36,803 nt of DNA from Oscillospiraceae bacterium (GTDB taxonomy: Bacteria > Bacillota > Clostridia > Oscillospirales > Acutalibacteraceae): assembly GCA_902791235.1 (NCBI GenBank), contig CADAUV010000008.1:1-36803 (forward strand), given 5' to 3'. Position 1 is the first letter of the stretch, and every line of letters begins with the position of its first letter. Positions 22,492-34,059 of the stretch are shown one piece after another. The position numbers and the translations under genes are program-made. The notes under the pieces were generated by a model. That model had not been told where the DNA came from. It searched no databases and worked only from the letters and a program-made list of their open reading frames with translations.

Positions 22492-25400
22492 TTATACCTC
22501 CTGCTCAGGTGTTTGCACATTCTTGTTTGCAAGCGCCTTTGTCATTATTTTAAGCGTTTCCGACAGCGTTTCAATATTTGAAAGCTCGTTTTCAAGCCTT
22601 ACCGCGATATAGGGCTTTTTGCCTGCCGAGAGAGTTACTCTGCCCTTCATAAAGGCATTGAGTATCGCAACGGTGCGTATATCGGGCTCTTGCATATAAA
22701 AGAGAAGCGAGCCGTTTCTCTGTACAATCTCGGTAATTCCGAGGAGGATAGCGGAGTTTCTGAGCTGCGAGATTTCGATAAGACCCCACACCGCTGACGG
22801 CGGCTTGCCGAAACGGTCCTGAAGCTCGGCGTAAACCTCGTTGGCGTTCTCGTCGGTTTTGATATTTGCAATAAGCTTATATACTTCAAGTCGCTGTGCA
22901 GTCGAGGAGATATAGTCCTCGGGGATGTGTGCGTCAATTGCGATATCAATAAGGCAGTCCTTTTCGGTTTCCTCCTCAGCCTCGGTCCTGTCGCCCTTTT
23001 CAACAGCGACGGCTTCCTCGAGGAGCTTTAAATACATATCGTAGCCGACAGCCTCCATATGACCGTGTTGACGGTTGCCGAGAAGCGAGCCTGCGCCCCT
23101 TATTTCAAGGTCGCGCATTGCTATTTTAAAGCCCGAGCCAAATTCGGTGTACTCCCTGATTGCCTCGAGTCTGCGCGTTGCTATATCGCTAAGTTCCTTA
23201 CCTCTTGTAAAGGTGAAGTAGGCATAAGCCCTGCGCGACGACCTGCCGACTCTTCCTCTTATCTGATGGAGCTGTGCAAGCCCCATCCTGTCCGCGTTTT
23301 CAATTATCAGCGTGTTGACATTCGGCACATCAACGCCTGTTTCAATAATCGTTGTGCAGACAAGTATATCAAGCTCTCCGAGAATAAGCTCGTTCCATAC
23401 CTTGGAAAGCTGTTCCTCGCTCATTCTGCCGTGCGCTATACCCACTCGTGCTTCGGGTATAGCCTTTTTGATTGCAAGCGCTCTCGCCTCAATCGTGTCG
23501 ATATTATTATGGAGGTAGTAGCACTGACCGCCCCTGTTAATTTCCCTTTCAAGAGCTTCTGTTACGACCTCTGAATCGTACTCGATAACATAGGTCTGAA
23601 CAGGGTGGCGCTCGCCGGGTGCTTCCTCAATTATGCTCATATCCCTTATACCGCTCATCGCCATATTAAGCGTTCTCGGTATCGGCGTAGCGGAGAGGGT
23701 AAGCACATCAACCTTTGGGAAACGCTCCTTGATTTTTTCTTTCTGAGCAACGCCGAAGCGCTGTTCCTCGTCAACAATGAGCAGTCCTAAATCCTTGAAG
23801 GCTATATTCTTTCCGAGGAGCTTATGCGTGCCGATAAGCACATCAACTCGTCCCTCCTCAAGCTTTTTAAGCGTTTCCTTCTGCTTTGACGCAGGCACGA
23901 AGCGCGACAGCATTTCTACATTTACGGGGAACGCCTCAAGCCTTTTAAGCGCAGTCTGATAGTGCTGCATTGCAAGCACTGTTGTCGGAACAAGGATGGC
24001 GCACTGCTTTGAGTCGCTTACGCATTTGAATACTGCGCGCATAGCGACCTCGGTCTTGCCGAAGCCGACATCGCCGCAAAGCAGTCTGTCCATAGGCGCT
24101 TTGCGCTGCATATCCCTCTTGATTTCCTCCGTACAGCGAAGCTGGTCGTCGGTTTCGTCATATTCAAATCTAAGCTCAAAATCGCGCTGTAAATCCGTGT
24201 CCTCGGAGAAGGCGAAGCCCTGCGTGCTCATTCGCTTTGCATAAAGGGCAATAAGCTCCTTCGCCATATCCTTGACGGAAGCGCGTACTCTTGCCTTTGT
24301 CTTTTTCCATTCGGGCGAGCCAAGACGGTTGATTTTAACATTGCTGTCCTCGCGCGGTCCGATGTATTTGGAAACAAGGTCAAGCTGTGTTACGGGCACA
24401 TAAAGCGTGTCGCCCTTTGCATAGCTTATCTTGATATAGTCCTTTTTTACCTTGTTAATCTCAAGCGCGTGAATGCCCTCAAATATTCCTATACCGTGAA
24501 TATTGTGTACGATATAATCCCCCTTGACAAGCTCATCAAGAGAGTGGATTGCGTTTTTGGAGGAAACGCGCTTGTTCTTTTTCTTGCTCTGCAGGCTGCG
24601 TGTGTGGGTGATTACCGCCAGCTTGATACTGCTCATCTGAAAGCCTGCGGGAAGCGCCCCTGTAAGAATGTTTACAGCCCTTGCCTGAAGCCTTGACGGG
24701 CGGTTTTCAAAGGAAAACGCGTCAAAGCCCATTTCGTTAATGTCCTCGCAGAGCGCCTTGCCCGCTCTTGCGGTGCCTGCCATAATGCAGACCGTGTAAC
24801 CGCTTTTCATAAGCGGCGTAAGCTCGTCTTTAAGCTGTGAGAGAGTACCCGACAACGCGTTAAAGCTCTGTACGCTGAAGGTGGCAAGATGACCTACGGG
24901 CGTATCAAAGCTTCCTCTCGGAAGCGAGTCAAGATACACCGCGCAGTTTTGCTGATAGATGTCGGTAAGCTCGCTGAAGCTTATGCTGAATTTGTCAAGA
25001 CCTTTGCAAAGCGTACCGTCCTCGATGAACCATTTAAGCTCCTCAAGGTTGAGCTTCTCCTGCTTGACGCATTTTTCCCTGACCCTTGCACTCTCCGCTA
25101 CAAACAGCTTGCCTTCGAGGTAATCAAAAATACCGTTTGACTCGTAGCAAAGCGGCAGATATTTGTCAAGGCAGGTGAGGCTTACACTGTCGCGAAGTCT
25201 GTCGCAATCGGCATAAAGCTTTTCCCTTGCTTTGACAGCCTTGCCCTTCAGACCTTTGGCAAGCGCTTCGATTTTCTTTATGAGCTTTTCGCTGTCCTCA
25301 AAAAGAACTTCGTGGCATGGCGTTATATCAACGCTGTCAAGACTCGTGCTTCTGCGCTGGGTGTAGATGTCAAAGGAGGAAATCGTATCAACGTTGTCGC

Positions 25401-25983
25401 CCCAGAATTCAATTCTTACGGGCTCGTCAAGATAGGGCGGAAAGACATCGACGATGCCGCCCCTCACGGCAAACTGACTTGTGCCGTCGACCTGTTCATA
25501 TCTCGTATATCCTGCGCGCACAAGCTTCTGTTCAAGCTCGCCTATGTCAAGCATAGTGTTCGTTTCAATTTTAAAGCTTCTTTCTGAAAGCTCCTTCGGG
25601 GGCATTGTATATAGCATTGCCGCCTGCGCCGACATAACAACGCAGGAATACTCACCTCTGAGTATTCTTGAAAGCACGCCGAGGCGGATATGTTCAAACT
25701 CCCTGCTGACGCCTGCAACCTCAACAAAGGTGAGCTCTCTTGACGGGTATAAAAGCACATCCTCCTGAAGCTGTGAAAGCGTTTCCTGAAGCTTTATTGC
25801 GGAGGATTCGTCGGGCGTGATTACAAATGCCTTTTCGCCGTCGTTACACAGGCTGTGAATCATAAAAGCCTTTGACGCGTCGGAAAGGCCCGTAGCCCCA
25901 ACAGGAGAGTTATGGGTATCAACACTCCTCTTGAGGCTCAGAAAATCTTTACTCTTATTAAATTCTGTTTTAAAACAGGACAC
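22492..25983 (-). CDS. mfd: Transcription-repair coupling factor Mfd
   Basis: Mfd removes RNA polymerase stalled at DNA lesions and recruits UvrA. The 1163-residue product is full length. It has UvrB-homology N-terminal domains, the RNA polymerase interaction region (YIVHNIHGIGIFEG and DYIKISYAKGDTLYVP), the helicase core with Walker A GDVGFGKTEVA, DEEQ box and SATPIPRTLNMAMSG, and the C-terminal TRCF domain. The start is GTG with an AAGGAGG site 9 bases upstream; that site can fold with CCTCC beside the GTG into a small hairpin. It lies between pth (42-base gap) and corA. Confidence 0.96.
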   Translation of the reverse strand: MSCFKTEFNKSKDFLSLKRSVDTHNSPVGATGLSDASKAFMIHSLCNDGEKAFVITPDESSAIKLQETLSQLQEDVLLYPSRELTFVEVAGVSREFEHIRLGVLSRILRGEYSCVVMSAQAAMLYTMPPKELSERSFKIETNTMLDIGELEQKLVRAGYTRYEQVDGTSQFAVRGGIVDVFPPYLDEPVRIEFWGDNVDTISSFDIYTQRRSTSLDSVDITPCHEVLFEDSEKLIKKIEALAKGLKGKAVKAREKLYADCDRLRDSVSLTCLDKYLPLCYESNGIFDYLEGKLFVAESARVREKCVKQEKLNLEELKWFIEDGTLCKGLDKFSISFSELTDIYQQNCAVYLDSLPRGSFDTPVGHLATFSVQSFNALSGTLSQLKDELTPLMKSGYTVCIMAGTARAGKALCEDINEMGFDAFSFENRPSRLQARAVNILTGALPAGFQMSSIKLAVITHTRSLQSKKKNKRVSSKNAIHSLDELVKGDYIVHNIHGIGIFEGIHALEINKVKKDYIKISYAKGDTLYVPVTQLDLVSKYIGPREDSNVKINRLGSPEWKKTKARVRASVKDMAKELIALYAKRMSTQGFAFSEDTDLQRDFELRFEYDETDDQLRCTEEIKRDMQRKAPMDRLLCGDVGFGKTEVAMRAVFKCVSDSKQCAILVPTTVLAMQHYQTALKRLEAFPVNVEMLSRFVPASKQKETLKKLEEGRVDVLIGTHKLLGKNIAFKDLGLLIVDEEQRFGVAQKEKIKERFPKVDVLTLSATPIPRTLNMAMSGIRDMSIIEEAPGERHPVQTYVIEYDSEVVTEALEREINRGGQCYYLHNNIDTIEARALAIKKAIPEARVGIAHGRMSEEQLSKVWNELILGELDILVCTTIIETGVDVPNVNTLIIENADRMGLAQLHQIRGRVGRSSRRAYAYFTFTRGKELSDIATRRLEAIREYTEFGSGFKIAMRDLEIRGAGSLLGNRQHGHMEAVGYDMYLKLLEEAVAVEKGDRTEAEEETEKDCLIDIAIDAHIPEDYISSTAQRLEVYKLIANIKTDENANEVYAELQDRFGKPPSAVWGLIEISQLRNSAILLGITEIVQRNGSLLFYMQEPDIRTVAILNAFMKGRVTLSAGKKPYIAVRLENELSNIETLSETLKIMTKALANKNVQTPEQEV

Positions 25984-26025
25984 GGAGGTAGCCCTCCTTA
26001 TCAGTATAACGGGCTCAGCTCGATT

Positions 26026-26631
26026 TTATGAATTATATCTGTTCATCGCTTCGTCAATCTCGCCCTTTACGATGAGGCGGATTGCTTTTGTAGTGTTTTC
26101 AAGCGACACTTTAAGCTCGGCTTCCTTGTCCTTCGGGAACTTGCCTAAAACCCAGTCCACGAGGTCGTAATCGGGATTGGGCTTTTTGCCGACACCGATT
26201 TTCACCCTTGGGAAATTCTCGCTTTGAAGGTGGCTTATAATACTCTTGATACCGTTGTGGCCGCCTGCCGAGCCCTTGCGCCTTATGCGCGTATTGCCGA
26301 CATCAAGCGAGATATCGTCATAAACTATTATAACCCTTTCGGGAGGAATTTTGTAAAACTTAGCAGCCTCGCCGACAGCCTCGCCGCTTGCGTTCATCAT
26401 TGTCTGGGGCTTCATAACAAGACAGCGCTTTCCTTCAAGCTGAGTATCCGCAACAAGCGCATGGTGCTTTAAGCGCTTTATGTCAAAGCCCTCCTCTATG
26501 GCAAGTAAATCCATTGCAAGAAAGCCTGCGTTATGCCTCGTCATTTCGTATTTCGGGCCGGGATTTCCAAGCCCTGCGATTATAAAATCGTAAGCGCCGT
26601 TATTCTGTTTTTTCAGCCTGTTCAGAAGCAT
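26026..26631 (-). CDS. pth: Peptidyl-tRNA hydrolase
   Basis: Pth releases peptides from prematurely dropped peptidyl-tRNAs. The 201-residue product has the family motifs IIAGLGNPGPKYEMTRHNAGF (including the catalytic His of RHNAGF), KPQTMMNASGEAV, and IIVYDDISLDVG...GSAGGHNGIKSI. The ATG at 26631 has a GAGG site and overlaps the end of the CNNM gene by 32 bases; the frame is also open to a TTG at 26649. The gene order pth-mfd is common in Firmicutes. Confidence 0.95.
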   Translation of the reverse strand: MLLNRLKKQNNGAYDFIIAGLGNPGPKYEMTRHNAGFLAMDLLAIEEGFDIKRLKHHALVADTQLEGKRCLVMKPQTMMNASGEAVGEAAKFYKIPPERVIIVYDDISLDVGNTRIRRKGSAGGHNGIKSIISHLQSENFPRVKIGVGKKPNPDYDLVDWVLGKFPKDKEAELKVSLENTTKAIRLIVKGEIDEAMNRYNS

Positions 26632-27880
26632 TTTTCTTTTCCTCAACAATAATTCTTATATCGTCGGCTCTCTTGCCATCAACGCTTAAAACCGTAGCGT
26701 TTAAACCCTCCGCGGTGAAGGTGTCGTTTTTCTCGGGGATTTTTTCAAGCATTTTCATAACCCAGCCGTTGACTGTTGAAATATCCTTTTCCTCCCTGTA
26801 AATACCGAAGAATTCAAAGAACTCGTCGATTGACGCGCTGCCCTTGACGATGTACTCGTTTCTGCCGACCTCTTCAATTGCGTATTCAATCTCGTCATGC
26901 TCATCCCATATTTCGCCGACAAGCTCCTCAAGTATGTCCTCAAGAGTAACGATACCCTCAGTGCCGCCGAATTCGTCGATAACAACGGCAAGATGAGTTT
27001 TGTTTTTCTGAAAGATTCTTAAAAGCTTTGATATCTTTGTATCGGGTGAAACCATCGGTACGGGCTTTATGATTGTGCGCAGGGATTTAAGATTTTTCTT
27101 TCTTGCGTTTTGAAAATCCCTTTCGTGGATTACTCCTACAATGTTGTCTATATCGTCAATATAAACGGGAAGCCTGCTGAAATTTGTCGAGTTGAAAACA
27201 CGCTCTATTTCATTTAAAGGCGCATATTTGTCAACCGCCTCAACATCGACGCGCGGAACAAGAATATCACCGACATCAATATCGTCAAATTCGATTGAGG
27301 AGCGGATAAGCTCGCTCTCGTTTTCGTCAATATTACCGCCTGTGTGCGCCTCGTTGACATAGCCTTTAAGCTCCTCTTCGGTTACGGCGCTGCTCTTTTT
27401 AGTCTTGAACAGACGGTTCATAAGCTTAGTCCAGCCCCTGAAAAACAGGTTAAACGGCGCAAAGAGAATTTCAAAAAATCTTATTACGGGTGTGATTATA
27501 ACGGCAACGGACTCCGCTCTGTATTTAGCAAAGGTCTTTGGCGTAACCTCGCCGAAAATAAGAACAAGCACGGTCATAACGATTGTTGAAACCGTTGCGC
27601 CGAGGTCGCTGTTGTCGCCCAAAAGTCCTGTGAAAAACAGCGTGGCAAGCGAAGTGCTTGCAATGTTAACGAGGTTGTTTCCTATTAAGACCGTTGAGAG
27701 TACAAGGTCGTAATTCTCAGCGAGCCTTAAACAGCGCTCAATTCTCTTGTTCGGTTTTCCGTCCTGCTGCATTGCCTTCAGCTTAACCTTGTTAATTGAC
27801 GAAAATGCGGTTTCGGCGCCTGAGAAAAAGGCGCTGCAACCTACAAGTATAAGCATGGCAATTAGTATCGGAGTGTTCAT
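26600..27880 (-). CDS. CNNM/CorC-type transporter with CBS domains
   Basis: The 426-residue product has an N-terminal DUF21 domain with about four membrane segments (from ILIAMLILVGCSAFFSGAETAFSS). A paired CBS domain follows (VPRVDVEAVDKYAP and MVSPDTKISKLLRIF regions), then a C-terminal CorC_HlyC domain. These proteins are often annotated as haemolysins but are thought to export Mg2+/Co2+ or Na+. The ATG at 27880 with an AGAGGTG site is preferred over upstream in-frame starts to 27913. No clear promoter was found between the terminator at 27897 and this start, so readthrough or a promoter inside the upstream gene may be used. Confidence 0.9.
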   Translation of the reverse strand: MNTPILIAMLILVGCSAFFSGAETAFSSINKVKLKAMQQDGKPNKRIERCLRLAENYDLVLSTVLIGNNLVNIASTSLATLFFTGLLGDNSDLGATVSTIVMTVLVLIFGEVTPKTFAKYRAESVAVIITPVIRFFEILFAPFNLFFRGWTKLMNRLFKTKKSSAVTEEELKGYVNEAHTGGNIDENESELIRSSIEFDDIDVGDILVPRVDVEAVDKYAPLNEIERVFNSTNFSRLPVYIDDIDNIVGVIHERDFQNARKKNLKSLRTIIKPVPMVSPDTKISKLLRIFQKNKTHLAVVIDEFGGTEGIVTLEDILEELVGEIWDEHDEIEYAIEEVGRNEYIVKGSASIDEFFEFFGIYREEKDISTVNGWVMKMLEKIPEKNDTFTAEGLNATVLSVDGKRADDIRIIVEEKKNASEQAEKTE

Positions 27881-27896
27881 TTTACACCTCTGTAAA

Positions 27897-27927
27897 TCAA
27901 TAAAACGGCGCACATATCTGCACGCCG
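27897..27927 (-). terminator. Intrinsic terminator after the radical SAM gene
   Basis: On the minus strand CGGCGTGCA pairs with TGTGCGCCG (two G-U wobbles) around a GATA loop, followed by TTTTATTGA. It lies 14 bases past the radical SAM stop and only 17 bases before the CNNM start. Confidence 0.7.
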
Positions 27928-27940
27928 CTTATCACACAAA

Positions 27941-29368
27941 TTAAGCCTCGGTTTTTTCAAACTCGGAGAACTCGCGCTCCTCGTCGGGCTTTTCAAAATT
28001 GTACATATTTTCGTCTTTAACGTGCTTTGCGATATACTCGTTGCGGTCGAACAGCTCGTCAGCCTTTACCTTCCAGGCCTTAGCTGCGGCAATGGTCTTA
28101 TCGAAAAGCTCGTTAGCGCTTTCGGGATGCTCCATCTCGGTTGAGTATGCGCCTGTTTCTGCAACCATTTTACTGATTGCACCCGGGTTATCAAGTACGG
28201 GGCAGGGGCGGAGCATATTGTTTGAAAACGGCTGATTTCTCTTGTAAGCCATAAAGAGCGGACTCTGCAGCGCTTCAAGCACTGAGCTCTCCTTGATGTT
28301 TACATTTGAGTAGTGAACAAATGCGCAGGGCTCGCAGTCGCCGTTTGAGTTGATGTGGAAGTAATGCCTTCCGCCTGCGATACAGCCCTGTACATACTCG
28401 CCGTCGTTCCAAAAATCAAGTGCGAAAATAGGCTTTGTATGACGCCACTCGTGCATCTTTTTATACATAAGAGCTCTCTGCTCAGGGTTTACCATAAGGT
28501 CGGTTACAGCGCCGTTACCTGTCGGCATATATGTAAAGAACCATGCAAACTTAACGCCCTGCTCGATGAGCCAATCCATATATTCGTCCGATGCAAGTAC
28601 ATCGGTGTTTTTGCTTGTGTAGCAAAGCGAAGCGCCGAAGGGAAGTCCTCTGTCTTTAAGCCTCTTCATAGCGGCAGTACACTTCTTGAAGGTACCGTCG
28701 CCGCGGCGGAAGTCGTTTTCCTCCTCGTAGCCCTCGATTGAGAAGGCGGGGAAGAAGTTGCCGACCTCTTTAATCTCATCAGCAAAGCTGTCGTCGATAA
28801 GAGTGCCGTTAGTAAAGCTCATAAAGATACAGTCGGGATTTTCCCTGCATATGCGCATAAGGTCCTCTCTGCGCATTGTAGGCTCGCCGCCTGTGTAAAG
28901 ATACATAAATGTGCCAAGCTCCTTACCCTGACGGACAATCCTTGAAAGGTCGTCATACGAAAGGGAGCTTGTGTGGCCGTATTCAGCAGCCCAGCAGCCC
29001 TTACATTTAAGGTTGCAGGCAGCGGTCGGGTCCATAAGAATAGCCCACGGCACATTACAGCCGTATTTCTCAATAGCCTCCATACGGATGGTGTAGCTGT
29101 TGATTGCAACATTCATAATCGGGGGAATCATTTTGTTGAGAAAGCCCTCGTCCGTGTCGCAGATGATGCTCTTTGCAAAGCGCATCCAGTTATTATTCGG
29201 GTCGTCAAGCACCTTGTGAAGTCCTGCGTAGGTTGAGCGGTTAACCTTCTTAACATCAGCCATTTCGAGCAGGCTTAAGAGCTTAGGTGCATTTTTATTA
29301 AAATCTTTTCTTGCAAATTTTACTGCCTCTTTAACGGCAAATAACATTGCAGATTCTTTAATAGACAT
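27941..29368 (-). CDS. Radical SAM protein with SPASM-like C-terminus, function unknown
   Basis: The 475-residue product has an N-terminal helical region of about 105 residues, then a radical SAM domain with C118-x3-C122-x2-C125 (CNLKCKGC) and YTGGEPTMR. The C-terminal part has further cysteines (GCIAGGRHYFHINSNG with CEPCAFVHYSN, and RPCPVLDNPG), as in SPASM/twitch domains that hold auxiliary Fe-S clusters. No peptide substrate gene of RiPP type was found nearby. Similar proteins are widespread in Clostridia without known function. A GAGAGG site precedes the ATG; the gene is alone between its own promoter and terminator. Confidence 0.85.
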   Translation of the reverse strand: MSIKESAMLFAVKEAVKFARKDFNKNAPKLLSLLEMADVKKVNRSTYAGLHKVLDDPNNNWMRFAKSIICDTDEGFLNKMIPPIMNVAINSYTIRMEAIEKYGCNVPWAILMDPTAACNLKCKGCWAAEYGHTSSLSYDDLSRIVRQGKELGTFMYLYTGGEPTMRREDLMRICRENPDCIFMSFTNGTLIDDSFADEIKEVGNFFPAFSIEGYEEENDFRRGDGTFKKCTAAMKRLKDRGLPFGASLCYTSKNTDVLASDEYMDWLIEQGVKFAWFFTYMPTGNGAVTDLMVNPEQRALMYKKMHEWRHTKPIFALDFWNDGEYVQGCIAGGRHYFHINSNGDCEPCAFVHYSNVNIKESSVLEALQSPLFMAYKRNQPFSNNMLRPCPVLDNPGAISKMVAETGAYSTEMEHPESANELFDKTIAAAKAWKVKADELFDRNEYIAKHVKDENMYNFEKPDEEREFSEFEKTEA

Positions 29369-29471
29369 AACTTATCCTCTCAAAAAAGTAATACATCACA
29401 TTATTTCTCTTTCGGCGCAGGTTAATTTAAACCGTTCAGGGTTATCATTTCGCGTCTAAGGGTCAATTGCA

Positions 29472-29500
29472 ACATTACTACTTTTATTATAAAAAGTCAA
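29472..29500 (-). promoter_or_regulatory. Sigma-A promoter of the radical SAM gene
   Basis: On the minus strand TTGACT (29495-29500) and TAATGT (29472-29477) are 17 bases apart. The predicted transcript starts near 29465, leaving an untranslated leader of about 97 bases before the ATG at 29368. Confidence 0.65.
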
Positions 29501-29516
29501 GTAAAATTTTGTTTAT

Positions 29517-29536
29517 AATTATACAGATGTATAATT
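29517..29536. promoter_or_regulatory. Perfect 20-base palindrome between lacZ and the radical SAM promoter
   Basis: AATTATACATCTGTATAATT has two 9-base arms with a TC centre. It lies 7 bases beyond the lacZ stop and is centred about 61 bases upstream of the predicted radical SAM transcription start, a typical activator position. It has no T-run, so it does not look like a standard terminator. Confidence 0.45.
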
Positions 29537-29543
29537 TGGTATA

Positions 29544-33232
<3,689 letters not shown>

Positions 33233-33296
33233 TTTTACATCCTTAATTTACTCGTTCAAAATAATTTTATGCAATATGCTGTGTGCAATTTTATAG

Positions 33297-33325
33297 ATTA
33301 TACCACATATTATAGAATTATGCAA
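33297..33325 (-). promoter_or_regulatory. Sigma-A promoter for the sugar transferase-lacZ unit
   Basis: On the minus strand TTGCAT (33320-33325) and a perfect TATAAT (33297-33302) are 17 bases apart, about 65 bases before the sugar transferase ATG. Confidence 0.75.
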
Positions 33326-33351
33326 TTTTTTTATAATAATTTTAATAACAC

Positions 33352-33380
33352 TTGATAAAATTAATTTGATTATATATAAT
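33352..33380 (+). promoter_or_regulatory. Sigma-A promoter for the lipoprotein-secA unit
   Basis: TTGATA (33352-33357) and TATAAT (33375-33380) are 17 bases apart, about 60 bases before the ATG at 33441. It diverges from the sugar transferase promoter within a very AT-rich gap. Confidence 0.8.
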
Positions 33381-33440
33381 ATACGAGTATACTTAAAACA
33401 AAATTACCCTGCTTTCGGGGATAAAAGAGGTTAAAAGATT

Positions 33441-34034
33441 ATGGTGAAAAAGATTTTCGCGGTTTTATTAAGCGCTGTACTTATTGCCTGTATGTTCACA
33501 GGCTGCTCGGGCGGCGCCAAAATGACGGAGGAAAATGTAACAAAAACAGTTGAAAAGGCTGAGGCGGCGCTTAAGGATTTTGACATTGACGCGCTTAAGA
33601 AATATGTTGACTCGCCGACGCTTTCAATGATATACAGCTATGCCGAAAAGCACGAACAGCTCAGGAATATCGGCAAGGTGCTTTTTGAAAATCTTGAGCT
33701 TGAAATTGTAAATATCGACCTTGAGAACTCACAGGTAACTCTTAAGGTTACAAATAAGGATATGGCTGATATCGCAAAGGAATTTGCAACGCAGCTTAAA
33801 AGTGATAACACAACGGTGCAGCTTCTTGCAAAGCTCAATAATGAGGTATTCCTTGACGCCTCGTATTACAGCCTGAGAGATAAGGTTAAAGCGAGCGACA
33901 AAATGCAGGAGGAAACCGAGGTTACGCTGACAATTCTTCAGGGCAAGAAAAACCTTGCGCTCTCCTTTGACAACGAGTCGGAGAACATCGTTTCCGGCGG
34001 AGCGCTTTCGGCAATCAAAAAGATATTCAGTTAA
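33441..34034 (+). CDS. Lipoprotein upstream of secA, function unknown
   Basis: The 197-residue product has a lipoprotein signal peptide with lipobox FTGC (Cys22). The mature domain is mixed alpha/beta: helical KTVEKAEAALKDFDIDALKKYVDSPTL, then strands ENLELEIVNIDLENSQVTLKVTNKDM, resembling small NTF2-like or DUF-type extracytoplasmic domains. I do not recognise the family with confidence. An AGAGG site lies 11 bases before the ATG. No terminator separates it from secA, so the two appear co-transcribed. Confidence 0.8.
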   Translation: MVKKIFAVLLSAVLIACMFTGCSGGAKMTEENVTKTVEKAEAALKDFDIDALKKYVDSPTLSMIYSYAEKHEQLRNIGKVLFENLELEIVNIDLENSQVTLKVTNKDMADIAKEFATQLKSDNTTVQLLAKLNNEVFLDASYYSLRDKVKASDKMQEETEVTLTILQGKKNLALSFDNESENIVSGGALSAIKKIFS

Positions 34035-34059
34035 ATAATAACTCACAGAGGTGTAATAA

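Noticed and set aside
23059..23574. 171-residue plus-strand frame inside mfd
   Set aside because: Antisense to conserved helicase motifs of Mfd, no translation signals and no family resemblance.
29369..29465. The 97-base leader of the radical SAM gene as a known riboswitch
   Set aside because: No riboswitch consensus is recognised and there is no clear terminator/antiterminator pair; only a weak GGTT-N6-AACC repeat is visible.
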